Below, in pieces: positions 32,201-46,000 of a stretch of 64,000 nucleotides of DNA; position 1 is the stretch's first letter; every line of letters begins with the position of its first letter. The position numbers were made by a program, and so were the translations under genes. The notes beneath the pieces are model-generated. The model searched no databases. It was not told the DNA's origin and saw only the letters and a list, made by a program, of their open reading frames with translations. The stretch is taken from the NCBI GenBank assembly GCA_009760855.2, contig WPIO01000158.1, positions 250,001 through 314,000 on the forward strand. The letters run 5' to 3'. This DNA is from Cristatella mucedo. Taxonomy: Eukaryota > Bryozoa > Phylactolaemata > Cristatellidae.

Positions 32201-35200
32201 CGATGCTGCACTGCGTAGCTGAGAATATTTTTAGCGGCAGCCTGTGATAGGCACTCCCATGCATTACATGCATGACCTGTATGAAGAAATTTAAGGTTAA
32301 ATGGGACAGATTTCTTAGGAAGAATGCGACAGACAGGTACGAATGAATGACTTGCATGATGTCCCAAGACCAAACGTAGAGCCGGCTCTACACTTAATAT
32401 ATATAATCTGGAGCTTCTTTTGTGGGACGAATTGAGGTGAATTTCCACCATACCACAACTATCGCACGTGTCTCCAATTCATATTGTCAAATCACTGGTT
32501 TTCATTAGTCACACCATTCAGCCTTCCAGGCCTTGGTCGGGGCGAGAACATTTTAACCTGCTGGGCCAATAGATATTCAGGTCAGATTCGGAGGAGACCT
32601 GGCTGGCTTTATGGCGCGACTGTCAGCAATCCAGCTGCTTGCTTTCTTCTGCAGTGCAGCACGGAAATGACGCTCGAGCTGCGCAGGGATTTGTGAATGT
32701 GGCACTGTGCTACGGCAAGATGAGGAGACATGACATGGCCAGAGCGGCTTATGAGAATAGTCTGTCGGCTGCCCATCGGTGCGGTAAGTAGGGGCCCTGT
32801 TCATTTTCGAAAATACACCTACTGTGCTCTTAACTTTCGCCGTGAAAATGTCTCCCACCTTTTTCAACGGCAAACGATCGCAACTCCTGATTGTTCTGAA
32901 TTTGAATCAATGAGCATATTCGTTTGGCCTTGCTGGCAAATATCTATTTATTCCTCGTTTGGTATGTCGCAGTGATAGTTTCAACAATATTAACCTTGAA
33001 ATCGTTGAGTTTTCTTTAACCCGAAGTAGAGTTACCAGGCTTGTATAAGTATTGTAAATCCTTGTAGTTTACGCTTAACCAGGTCTTTTCGCTACTGCTT
33101 GATGGCTTCTGAAGCGCAGTGCGACCACCAGCGAAAGTTCTTGTGCACGTGACATGCAGCTGTACGCGTGCTCGTGCCCTGTCCGTTTGTGCCCAGTTGC
33201 GTTCACACCCCGTAGCAGCCATCATCATCTGTTCACCGTAGACACTTCTGCAACAGATTACCTACCTGAGCCATAGTAATTATAACAGTAATAATGACAT
33301 TTATTTAGCTCTCTAAGAGAAATAAATATCGGTTTAGCACTTTACGTATGCTTAAAAGAAAGTATATCAATTTCTCAGTCATAAGATGCACAATTTCAAT
33401 ACGCAAAAGCCCCCAAAAGACAGATCACACGGAGCTGGCAAATACGGACAGGTTCAGGTGGCTTTTTAGCTTCTCTTGAAGCTTTGGCAAATCAGGAGAT
33501 GCCATGACGTCAGTCTAAGTTAGTTCTAGGTTCTAGGAGCACACACGGTCTCCAAAAGATTTTAGGTTTTCAGAGAGGCGCTGTATAGCAAAATTGAATT
33601 TTAGCAATGTTGTGTGGCTGAAAGAATGGACACAACTGTGGAGCTGATGTGATAGTCTAACTAAAGGTCACTTTGAAACATGACATCTAGATTTCATGCA
33701 GATTCAATAAAATAGTGTAATTATTTTAAGTGAGAATCGTCATCTTAGAGTTAACTTTCAATTCTTAACGAACCCAACTCGTCATCTGGTCAGGTCCACA
33801 TGCAAAGCTTAGAACTTCGTAGAGCTGGCACGAACATTGTGTCTAGCCATTTAGTTCAGAAATTGCTGAGTGATTAGCAACTTCCGATAGAAAATGATGT
33901 TTCTGTGCACAGCAAACGCCTGCGCTTGTCACTGCTTTGCCAGTTTAAGGTCAGTAGCTATGGTAAATCTATGCACATATAACATAACAATAAAGACGTG
34001 CAAATTGATTTATCAAATCTATTTCAGTAGATGGGGTAGTGGTCCTTAGAGCAAGCTTAGCAGATTGGCCGTGATGGAATTATTTTAGCTTCCATGCCCA
34101 AAATTTCACATTATTGTTTCGTTTTCTCGTAGTTCGCTTCGGTTCTGCTATCTGTTCGATTGCGTAAACAATAATTGGCGAGGCGTATGCGATTATGCCA
34201 CTCTAAGACTTTTCGTCGTAATAAAACAAATAGCATCTTTAGCCGGCTGTATAATCGACAATCTCACCCTAGCTTACCTCTCAACCTAATTAGCTAATTA
34301 GAACACGTTCCTATAGCGCTTTGACGAGAACTTAATCTCTCCGGATGCTTGGGAGCTTTAAAACTCGCTACGAGAGAATCAGTACCAAAGGTTAGTGTCA
34401 CGTACGGTACCCAAAATGCAAAAGTAAAAACGTATAATGCTTAGGCCAGCATACTAAGGCAAACATGAAGAAACTCATGACCGCCGGCTAGTAAGACCTA
34501 TCGATAGTAATACGCACCGAATTGTGCACCGACATACACGCTAAGTACACCAGAACAAAAAAGTTAAGTTCATCGGGGCGAAGAGAAAGCTGACTGGAAC
34601 AGATACGTCTTGAGCTAAGAACTTAACGGATGCAAGGTCATTGCAGGTAGTGGCCGTACACTGAAGCGAGCTGTTGGCCTTTGGTGCACACGAGCTGCTG
34701 AGGAAATATTGTCAAACAAGCGCGATCCTCTTTAAGTAAATAGGCAATGTTTGCCCTCTTCCAGTTGTTTACCTAACATTTTGAGCCTCGATGAGCCGCG
34801 ATGCGTGGTAGACATTTGCCTTGTATAATTCTAGGTCAATGTCTGCATAAGTTGAAACAATTGATGAGCAAAGAAGGTTGCATTGAGCCATAGATGTAGA
34901 AAATATGCCAGAAGAACCGTGTGTGGGTAGCATGAATACGACCTGCAACTAAAAAAAAGAAAACATACTGCTCGACAAATGTAGCAAAAACTCGTGAGAA
35001 GAAATTGCACTAGCATGCGATTATTTCGCTCTTAAGTTTAGTACAGATATCAGTATGTCATTTTGTCTTCACAGTACACAGGTCCATATAAATAGCTCTT
35101 ACAGAAACAATGTTTCAAAACAATTTCTTGCGCAGTAAAACATTGGTCAGCAATATAATATTCATCTTATGAAATGTCATACAGCTGTGTCATAACACAG

Positions 35201-38200
35201 CATAATATTTTTATTTTTAAATTTCCGAGCAAACGATCTAGATATATTTGAAGAGTGCATGTTCGTACTTCATAAGGTTTTGGTTTCAAGCCACGTGAAT
35301 GCTTCGAGATAGAGCATTTCCTGGTAATTTCATGGTTTTTCTGTATGCTTTACTCAGTAGGCTTTCAACGCGAGCCGTATTTACTTGGCATTTGTGTTTT
35401 TTTATCTCTATTTATTGTAATTATGAAATGTGTAAAGCTTTCCTTTTAATTTCCTGTAAAAAAAATCTTGTTTATAGGCAGCCGAGCAGAAGAGTGGCAA
35501 GCTCTTCAAGGGCTTGCCACTTCGTACTCGGCTGAAGGGCAGCTGGAGAAAGCGGTGCAGTATTACAAGCAGGCGTTTGTGGCGTCCTCACTGCCGAGCG
35601 AAGCTGGAGACTATATCAATGACTACGTTAAAGACATGCTTTTCAAAAAATTGTCTCAGGCTATACTGAGGTGCCATGCGCAAGTGATCATTGACCGCGA
35701 CATCAACAAAGAGGTACTCTGCAATATATCATTCTCCCAGATTGCTTGAGAGGCACATGAAATTCAGCCGGGTTAGAGTATGCTGTTTCTATTTAGCAGC
35801 GCTAACGACTCGAGACAAATTTCAGCATTTGAATACCTGTTTTAAATTAAGGGCAGTGCAAAAACTGTTGCAATGTGTGCATACTTTGGCACATGCATTT
35901 TAAATGTTGCTTTCAGAGGAAGAAGAAAAGGTTAATTGTTACCTTTTCCAGCTCAATATTTACTCAGTGTGTCTATCTATTTGCCATTCCAATATTTTTT
36001 TGATTGCTTTGATTTTTAAGTAAGACCGATTTAATTGCATTATCATTCGTACTATCCTAAATCAGTGCGAAGGATTATTAATTTAAGCAGTTTTGTGAGG
36101 TATGTTTCTATATTTTAAATGGCCACATGTGACATACTATATTACAGGACATTGGTGGTGGTGATGGTGGTGGTGATGGCGGTGGTGATGGCGGTGGTGA
36201 TGGTGGTGGTGATGGTGGTGGTGATGGCGGTGGTGATGGTGGTGGTGATGGCGGTGGTGATGGTGGTGGTGATGGTGGTGGTGATGGTGGTGGTAGTGGT
36301 GATAATGGTGTCAAGGTAAATGAAGAACTTACACTTGCTGGTGCTGATAACAAGCATGAGGATCTCACGCAAGCATCTAGCGATATTGGTACGGATTGTT
36401 CTCTTACGGAAGTAACTGAAAACGGAGCACCGAATGAAAGGTAACTGACTGCGTTGATGCCTCTAACTCGGCCATTAGGATTTGTATTGCAATAGCATAT
36501 ACCGTTAATTATAGTCTGCATTAACCACCCTGTCTAGAAAGTTGCTAGTAAAGGACCAAGGTGTATGGGCAGTCGTGGCGCTAGCGTTTTGACAGGCCAT
36601 TAGCCTCGGAAAATATTATATGAATGGAAGTGAGAACCTGTTATTTCTAGGTGCTAACCAAAAGCCGGCTAGAGCTTGAAATTCAGTAGCGGGCAGTATT
36701 TTAATCAGCACAGAAGTGCACTGGCTCGTAATAAATAGTGAAAATAGTCGGCTAAGAACCCGGCTTGCACATAGTATGAGTGCGCTGGAGCACACTGTGC
36801 AGCACCCGTGCTCCTTCAGCTGCGAAGAAGGTGCTGCTTTGGTCCGCAAATAGAAGAAAGACAATTTTAGTATAACAATTCATTTTTACAATGTCCTCAG
36901 AGAACCATATCCATGTAGGCGCTTCACATAAGCTTGAATTACCATTTATAGCACGGCTGTGACGTTGGGGATTCTCTTGGGCAGTCGTCTCTTCGTACCA
37001 TAAAGGCGCTGCAGACCAGTGTGTTATGTTCTAGGGAAGGTTGTGCGAAATCGTAGGTGGAATTCAAAGCTAGTTCATTTTTCAGACGACTCGTGTTCAC
37101 TGGGCTGACATGCCATGTCGACAGTGTGAGTGCAATTACGTCGGGCTTCAGCGTTCATAATTATACCAAATGTACGAAGTCTCAGCTTAAATAGCCAAGA
37201 GAGCAGTTTGAAAAGACGGCGTTGTTTGCTTGAATCAGCAAGTGATTGTTCACGGTTTCCAGTTTCAGCTCAGTAACTAAAGCTAGAAACTAGAAAAGCT
37301 GGGCTTGAGGAGTTTTCTAAAGTTTTTACGCTTAAACGGCAGTGCCTGCAACGTAAAATCCAGCGACAAATAAGTTTGCCGCTTGCTTGCATGGGTAATA
37401 ATGTTTACACTTTTCCTATTTTCCGTATATTAAAAGAGCTTAAAAGCACTTCTAGTCGTTGTCTGTAGTGCTTTGACGCACCATCAACTCGAATAATTAT
37501 AGTAGCTGGGATTATGGGTGTAAGTAAAATTAAGATTAGCATCTTCACAGAGTCTTGAGAAGAGATCGTTGATTCGGTTGAGCGGCTGGCGGCGCGGAGG
37601 AGTAGCTGGTCGCTGGGTAGATACTAGTTTTGTACTGGTTCAGCGAGGAGTTCGCCGCAAACAGCTGCAGGGCAGGAGAGGACCTTGTGACGTAGTGAGC
37701 TCGAGCCGCTCTCTTGACGATTCTCTCGACTCTCTGAGCGCGATGCTGCTCGAAAAGGGTAGAAGCTTGCTTAATTTGTCCAGCTTGCCGTATATTACGC
37801 GTCAAAGGTTGCAACCTTAGCTCTCAAATGCCTGGAGGAACATAATACCATTAAAATCAAATAATTAATAAAAGCGCACGTAGGTAGCTTAAATTATTAT
37901 TCGCTTCAAAGGCTTATAAGTTGTTATTAAATCGGACCGATGGCTGACGGGGGCGAAGTAAGAAATGACCGGCGGTGTGACGGTCGGACATCGCTCGTGG
38001 CGAAATTTTTGCGGCACTCGGCTCTTATGGCAGACGGCCTTCCGCCGTTCTTTATTTTGACGTTGCTGCTTTATTTGCAGCCACTGCTAAAGGCCATTCG
38101 TATACTCGGCCGCTCAGGGTTTCCGCTATCCAGCCGGCGGGAGATAAGCCCTGGTCGTGTGCACACCTGCTAAGTAGTCTAGCAGCGGGTAGCAGCTATC

Positions 38201-39998
38201 CGGCCCCGACCACAGCAGGCGCTACGGCTGCAGCTCGTCACAGCATGACAGTCGATAGAATGCACGGACGCATTCAGGAAGAACGCCCGAATTAGGCTGC
38301 AGCATGTGCGCGAAATCTTAAGCCGATACGCCGGGTGCGTTGCGTGCCCTATGCTAGATCTGTAGTTTCGATCGCTAGATCTGCAGCTCCGTCGGTAGAC
38401 AGCGCTGGACCGGAAGGCGAGAGGCTGCGGAATCGAGATTCGCACCAAAAGGCAACAAAAGCTTTCGGAACTCGATCTCGCGCGGTGGACTACCTTCGGT
38501 CACTTTGTACTTTGAAATTAAGAATTTTTTTTCGAAAGGATGTGGAAAGTAGAAAAGGCAGCGAAAAGAACTTTCAGCGAGCGAGCACCGCAAGTATCCA
38601 CGCGTATCCAGGCGTATGCCGGCGCTTGCCTAAAGGAAGGCAGTGGGGATGGAACCAGTTTTCTTCTGCAAAAACTGCAAAGAAAGTGGAACTTGTTTTG
38701 TGCTGGAGATACTCGACGCAACAGCTTTCGGGCGTGGCAGAATTCGGGCCTCCGCCGCTGCGTTCGAGCACGGCGCTCTGGTCGGCGCGCTGGTCGTTCA
38801 GCCCCGACGCGCGCCCCAGTGAGCAGCTTGCAGTTCAAGCAGCGACTTTGCGCCGGAGCGCGCGCGAGGCGACTTTAACGAGCGGCAGCGAGTTGCTTGC
38901 ATGGCGCCGCGAGTTGTCGCGAGATGACGAGAGACGACGAGAGCTGCGGGCTCATTTACGCGAGCCCGCAGGATAACGGTCTGCAAACACTTTTATAATA
39001 ATAATAATAATAATAATACTGTTACACTTGATAAAGCGCCCTCAGAGAACTCAATCTCTTTCTAGGCGCTTTACATTTACTGCAAAGGGAAACGTGATTG
39101 AATGGTGAGTGGTATCATGCTTGATAAACAATATGAATGACATGGAAAGGGGTGACATGCACAGGGTCAGCATGCAAATGTGGTTAGTGGCAGCATGCAC
39201 AGTGTCAGCACGCATAAGCACATAAAGGATGAATCGCAGGGACCCACTAAATGCTGTCCTAAATAGGTGCGTTTTTAAGTTCTTTTTAAATGTGGTCAAG
39301 TCAGAGGACGCGGTGACGCAAGTCGGGAGCGAGTTCTTTTAGCGGGAAACGATCTCGCGATCGTGCAGGTCAACTCGCACTTACTGATTGCTGATTGGCA
39401 GTTGTGCAGTGTGCGGCTGCTTCAGGTTTTACGGGCCTGCTTTTCATTCACTATCCCCCGCTGCGGCATTAGCCTACTGGCTGGGTGCACGTGTCTATGA
39501 GGGATACATGGCGGCATAGGGTCGTGAGATTTCCTCGCCCTCCCCCCCCGTACGTCTTACGGCTCGCGGCTTAAAGATGAGTGAAGTCAGAACAACCAGT
39601 ACAATGCTAATAACTTAAGAGGTCCGGTGAAAAAAATTGGCTTTTCGAAGGACTTTTGAAAAATGCTAGTAGACTAGGAAACCATATTAGCCGGCCTACT
39701 GGCTTTGGGTCAAGGTACCAACGCCTAGTTGCCGTTCGCCAAAGTGCAAGCGCTGAGGTTTACACCCTGAGCAAGTGCCACGGTAACACGGGTAGTTACC
39801 GAGCGATGAAATCTGAAACATGTATTCAGCACTGATAAATTTATTTATAGCAAACCAATTTTTTCCAGCTCAGCCTCGGATGCTACAGATAGTGGCGAAG
39901 AAGATGATAATGCCAATGAGATGAAAGGAGAAATGAGGAGGCTGTCAGAAGGTAGGATTCCGCGCATCCCCTGCTCATTGTATCATGCATTGTTATTC

Positions 39999-40046
<48 letters not shown>

Positions 40047-43000
40047 ACAAGAATAATGTGAGCAATCCCATGCCCTTTGACAAGGCACGAGTATTCGATA
40101 GCAGGTTCACGTTTAACCAATCTTGTGCTCTCTAGGATACAGATCTATCTAAAAGTCTGCATTCGGCAGAATCCTGAATAAAAATCCTGCAGTGGCGGTG
40201 GTGCAGTGGGCTGCTCTTCTTTGCCCAATGCAAGCGCGGCGATTACCGCAAGAGCCACTTTTCTGCAAACTGAATAAACAAGGCTGTTGAATTAGCCGCT
40301 CCTAACTTTACTCGCCTTTACGAATTAATTATTTCGATTTGGTGCTATCAAAGTAAATTTTGATTTAATGCTACCAGATGAATTTGATCAAAATGCCGAG
40401 TACCAGAGTTTACCGGCAATTTGCAGGAGCTCTTTTAACGAGTATGGCAGGTAGCTAGCTATATGGTGCTGGATGAAACAGGATTTTCTTGCGACCCAGG
40501 CTCAGCGCTGCTTTCCTAGCAGTTCTTGAGGCCTCACGAAGCCACTACGTAACAGAAAATTGTGAGTTTCCTTCCCGTACTAAACTGCGGTGACGGTTTT
40601 ACACTTTGAATGCCAAATTACAAAATCACCGGGCAATTGATTCAATATTGTTAGGTCCTGTGTGCTTTTATGCTTACCTGTGCATGATTCTTTGCATCAA
40701 CTGGTTATTTACCCTATTAACTCCTACTTACCGGTGGCCCCGAGTTTCTTCTTCTATGCTTTTGCATGCTTGTCTAGGCATAATACTTTCATGCTAACAT
40801 GGTTGCCCAAGCGTGACGCGTTGGATGTCATTGAACCTTGGTTATTGTTTTACTTGCAGAGATGTGTACAGTACCAGTATAGAGATTTAGTTCTCTTAAG
40901 GCGCTTTGGTTTTCCGACCTTCAATATATCTTTCTCCACATCACACTTCTTCTCGCCGACCTGCACTGGCTACCAGTCAAGCAACGGATCGACTTCAAGA
41001 CTTTGTCGCTCACTTTTAGGTCTCTTTATTCTTTGACACCAGCCTATCTCTCAGATCTACTCCCCTACCAAGCCAAGCATCGTACCACCCGCTTTTCGGA
41101 TTCCTAACAGTATACTAATACCTCGTTCAAACCTCAAATCCTTTGGTGGCCGTGCCTTTAGTTTGTATGCTCCTAAAGCATGGAAACTACTCCCGACTTG
41201 CGTCACAACATCCCCTGACTTGACCACATTTAAAAAGAACTTAAAAACGCACCTATTTAGGCAGCATTTAGTGGGTCCCTGTGATTCGTCCTTTATGTGC
41301 TTATGCGTGCTGACACTGTGCATGCTGCCACTAACCACACTTGCACGATAACCCTGTGCATGCCACTTCTAACCATGTTATTCATATTGTTTATCAAGCA
41401 TGATACCACTCACCATTCGATCACGTTTCCCTTTGCAGCAAATATAAAGCGCCTAGAAAGAGATTGAGTTCTCTGATGGCGCTTTATTAAGTGCATTATT
41501 ATTATTACTATTATTATCCTAAATACGAGAGTTGGCATGCTTTGCTATCCGGTATAGGATCGATCGATGTGCTACGTGCTCTAAATATGCTAGCACAGGA
41601 TAAATTACCCTAAAGGAGGTAATGCTTATGAGTTTTCTCATTAGCCTATTCTAAATCTTATCTTTTATTTCAGATAACTGTTGCTTTAACTGACTGTGTT
41701 AAGAATTTCAAGTTTTTGTCAAGTCAAACTGTGTAGGAGCCAGCTGTAGAAGCGCTTGTGCCACTTGTTTCATCTGTGACCTGCCAGCAGAGCCTGCCTG
41801 CAGCAGATAGAGTCCCTGTTTCCTTCCTTCCTTCCTTCCCTGCTGCAGGAGCTCAGAATCTGGAAAACACTTACACGCGCTTTGAGAGGACAGAACGGGG
41901 AGTGCAGTCGCCTTTACCTCAAGGTGTGCGGGGTACTTTACTTTGGCAGCCAGCGCCGCCATGACAACGCTGACTCATTTACATCGATCTTGCTTGAGAT
42001 GAACTAACTAATTTTTTTCTGCAGACCTTATTTCTAAAAAGCGTGGCTCCGATTCAACAAGAAGGACGGAAAACGACAATATAGGTTCGAAAGGCTCTGC
42101 AAGTGACAGCGACACAGATGAAAGCTCCGGTACAACCCTCTCAGACACGGATGAGCAGGGGAAAAGCGGAAAAGAACCCAACAAGTGAGCCTACTTAAAA
42201 ATAACTTAAACAAGTCGTTTGTGTAGCGTTCTAAGAGACATCTTTAACAGGACGCTTTAAAATTCACTCCGATAGATGCAATGGGTAAAGAGCAAATGAC
42301 AAGCTTGAATCATGCTTAGACAATCCTCCAAAAGCACACGATTATGTTATTTAGTTAAGGATCAAAAGCACTCAATGAGAGACACTCAAAGCCGCTAGTT
42401 ATTAGGACCCAGGTCAGTAGCTTGAAATTAATTATGCATGTAAAGGATATTGTCTTTGCGAAATATCTGGTCCGCTAGAGTCTGTCCCTCTGGTCCAAAT
42501 GTAGTAGCTAAATTCCAAAAATAAGTCGTTTTTAAAGGGAGAGTCTTCCCTCTTCATGCGCCTATTCCTGACTCTGCTATGCTTCCCACTTTCTCTTTGT
42601 TGCGTGAGACGAAGTCTGTTGGCCACCGAACGCGTACCGAAAGCCGCTTAGGCTATGAGTGCACTATACAAAACTTTCCTGTGTAACACCCACATGGTCT
42701 TTATGACTTCGTGGAGTTACAGACGGAGATACATTACATTTATAACTCGCTGCAAGATAATCAATATCCAGGCATTAAAATTGTGCACTGTCTCAAGCTA
42801 GCAAAATAAAACAAGTATCGTGTTCAGGCAGGCACGCTAAAGCAAACATGAAGGCACTCATAGACACCGGTTAGTAAGACCATTGACTAGTAAAATGCAC
42901 GAAATAGTACTTTGAATACCGAACGAGCGGAGCTTTCGGTCACCGAGGTGGTCTCGTGCCTAGGTTGTCTTTTGCAGAAACCCAATTCATGTACTGTGGC

Positions 43001-46000
43001 AAAAGCAACCACATCAAGCAAAGTATTTGGACGACTATAGCCAACTAATAATAGGCACGCACGATAATACCCTATGTGCATGTTCATGATAGTCGGCGAT
43101 TTCAAGACCGATGCCTCCGGCTTGGCAGGTGCGGCTGGATGTTGTAAGCGTCTATGTGTAAATAGGCACGTCATTTCCTAAGCGCTACGGTCAAACAATA
43201 AGCAGATAAGCTTTAAGCCGATCTTAGCTGTATCGGTTTTCTTATATGATCTTAAAAACCTCGATTTTCGTAAGAGAACTCGGCAGCAGACACAAAACGC
43301 TATTAGCGCCTGGTGTCGGGAGGCGATATTGCACCCGCACTTCTTATTGCTTTTGGTTTCCTAGGACTCAAACCAACCTTTATTCTCTGTGGAGACCGCA
43401 CTCTCGGCTCCTCACTCCCAAAGTCTGGAACTCCCGACTGACGTCGTTCCTTTCCAGCATATGTTAAGTGTGTAGGAAGAGGGTTATGTCTCATAGGATG
43501 TCATATAAATGTTTATTTTTATTATTATTATGATTACCATAAAAAATCCCTTGACTTATAGGCAATCCCTTAAAGGGATGCTAAAAACTCATCGATTTGT
43601 CGCAGCATTTGCTCCGTCCATATGAGTTGTCCTGTATGAGTTTTTTGGGCTAAAATAGCTCACACTAATCGGTCGATATGATTATTTCCAACGCATAAAG
43701 TGCTCAGAATGAGATTTAAATCTCAAAGGGGGCTACATTTGTTATTAATATTAAACGATCACCGTCAGGTTTAATTTCTCTGGCCTTAATAGCACGGCTT
43801 CATATTGTTTTAGTGCATGGAAGTACTGCAGACAAGGCTATATATAATTGGACCTTGAGTGACTGCGCTAGAACCCACACGTTTCGGGGAATCGTCATTT
43901 CTAAAAGGTGCGTGCATCTAAGCACAATGGAATTTTTAATTAACAGCAAAGCACGCAGATACGTAAACGATAATCGAGGTCTAATAACCACACTTTCCCA
44001 ACATCACTGAGTTCGCGACCTTAAACTTACAGAGGCAAGCGAACATATGTCACAACAGCGACAACCTCTAGCTGTCATAGCAGCGGAAGTCAGGCCATAG
44101 AGCACGCCATGACCGTGTGGCGTGTGAAATATACGTTTGTGATTGCCAATCAACCTTTGTACTTTAAAATGTACGTATTAAAGTGCCAATCAACTCGTGT
44201 ACTGTCGTCGTTTAAACTGCGAACATATATCAGTACTAGTTGCCACAGATATGCTGGCTTTTGGGTGCCTTTTAAAAAAATACACACAAGTGATAGCAAT
44301 CGGTCTGAGACTTTTCATGAATTCTTGGCTTGCAGCCCATACTGAGCAACCAGCAGCAGCCAAAGGTTATTGCAGACCTCACCCCAATGCACGTCTGGCC
44401 TTTAGCGGTGGTTACATGGTATACTTTTTTCAGTTTTAGGTCACCCAATCGATGAGATTTTTAGCCCCCACATTCTGAGTCCACGCTTAAGTAAGCTCTG
44501 TCCGGCTCATTGGTTTGCTCAACTTAATTCTGAATCCTTCATTTGAAGTGACATACTAAAATTGCAAGTATACAACGGTTTTCACCCTGATATCCCTGAT
44601 ATGCATCATGTGAATGTATTCTTCCCTTTATAAAAGCTATGAATTACTTGCAGGGTACATTACAGAACCCCTTGCAATTGCTTGGCGCTAGGCAAACACA
44701 GCCCTACACGTTCTACTTAATATACTCGTTAAAATCCGCACCAATAAATTCATGCACCGTAAAACTCGCAGGCACACAAAAATCTGCATCTTGATAGCAA
44801 GAAGTTTCAGAAGCATCTTAATAGCGAGAAGCGTCAGCTATAGACGTAGACATCGGACAACTCAAACTCACCAGTCGCTTCCGAACGCATGAGCCAGCAA
44901 CCCTATTTAAGTGCTCAGCATTTAATTTTTAGCGAGATAATAGTAATAATAATAATATTAATAATAGTAAAACTCTTGATAAAGCACCCTCAGAGAACTC
45001 AATCTCTTTCTAGGTGCTTTAAATATGCTTCAAAGGAAACACAATCGAAGGGGTGGAATGTACAGGGTCAGCATGCAAGTGTGGTTAGTGGCAGCATGCA
45101 ACATTATCAGCACTCATAAGCACATAAAAGACGTGTCACAGGAACCCACTAAATGCTGTCATAAATAGGTGCGCTTTTGATTTCTATTCAAGAGTGGTCA
45201 AGTCAGGGGATGTCGTGACACAAGTCGCGAGTGAATGCCAGGCTTTGGGAGCATACGAACTATGGGCACAGTCTCCAAATTATTTGAGTTTTGTACGAGG
45301 TATTGGTAAACAGTTAGATTCCGAAAAGCGGGTGGTACGATGCTTGGCCTGGTAGGGGAGTAGATCTGAGAGATAGGCTGGAGCCAAAGGATGAAGTGAC
45401 CTAAAAGTTAGCAACTAAACCTTGAAGTCGATCCGTTGCTTGACTGGGAGCCAGTGCAGGTCAGCAAGAAGTGGTATGCTAAGGCAACTGCGACGCTCAC
45501 GACAGACAAGCCTAGCTGCTGAGTTTTGCACCAGCTATAATCGCCTGATTGGACATGCCGGTCGACCGGCAACCAGTGAGTTACAAAAGTCAAGACGGGA
45601 TATCACAAATGCATGGACGAACTTAGATGTGGTATCCTAAGTAAAACAAAAAGCCCTAAATTTTAGCAATATTCTGTAGCTGAAAGTAGGCTGACTTGAC
45701 TGTGGAGCCGATTTGGTCGTCAAACGAAAGGTCACTTTGGAACATGACACCAAGATTGTGTGCAGGTTTAACAGAAGATATATTGGCAGAGCTGATTTTG
45801 AGCATTAGCCTTTCCAATTTCTGAATCACACTTGGTTTGTCCATAACTAGTAAGTTGGTTTTTATCATCATTCAATTCAAGAAAATTGGCTGCCATACTG
45901 GTGCAGATGTCATCAACACACGCAGCAAGGGAGTTGAGAGAATTCGAGGTGCTCGAAGGCTGGGAGGAATGAAAACAAAGGTACAATTGAGTGTCATTCG

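Noticed and set aside
32077-32451. A 124-codon minus-strand frame in a TPR-gene intron
   Set aside because: No recognisable motif and no splice context; composition similar to the surrounding intron.
36108-36521. A minus-strand frame rich in PPPSPPPSPP
   Set aside because: It is the reverse-strand shadow of the GGGD coding repeat; it has no splice support, and the plus-strand reading is phase-consistent with the TPR gene.
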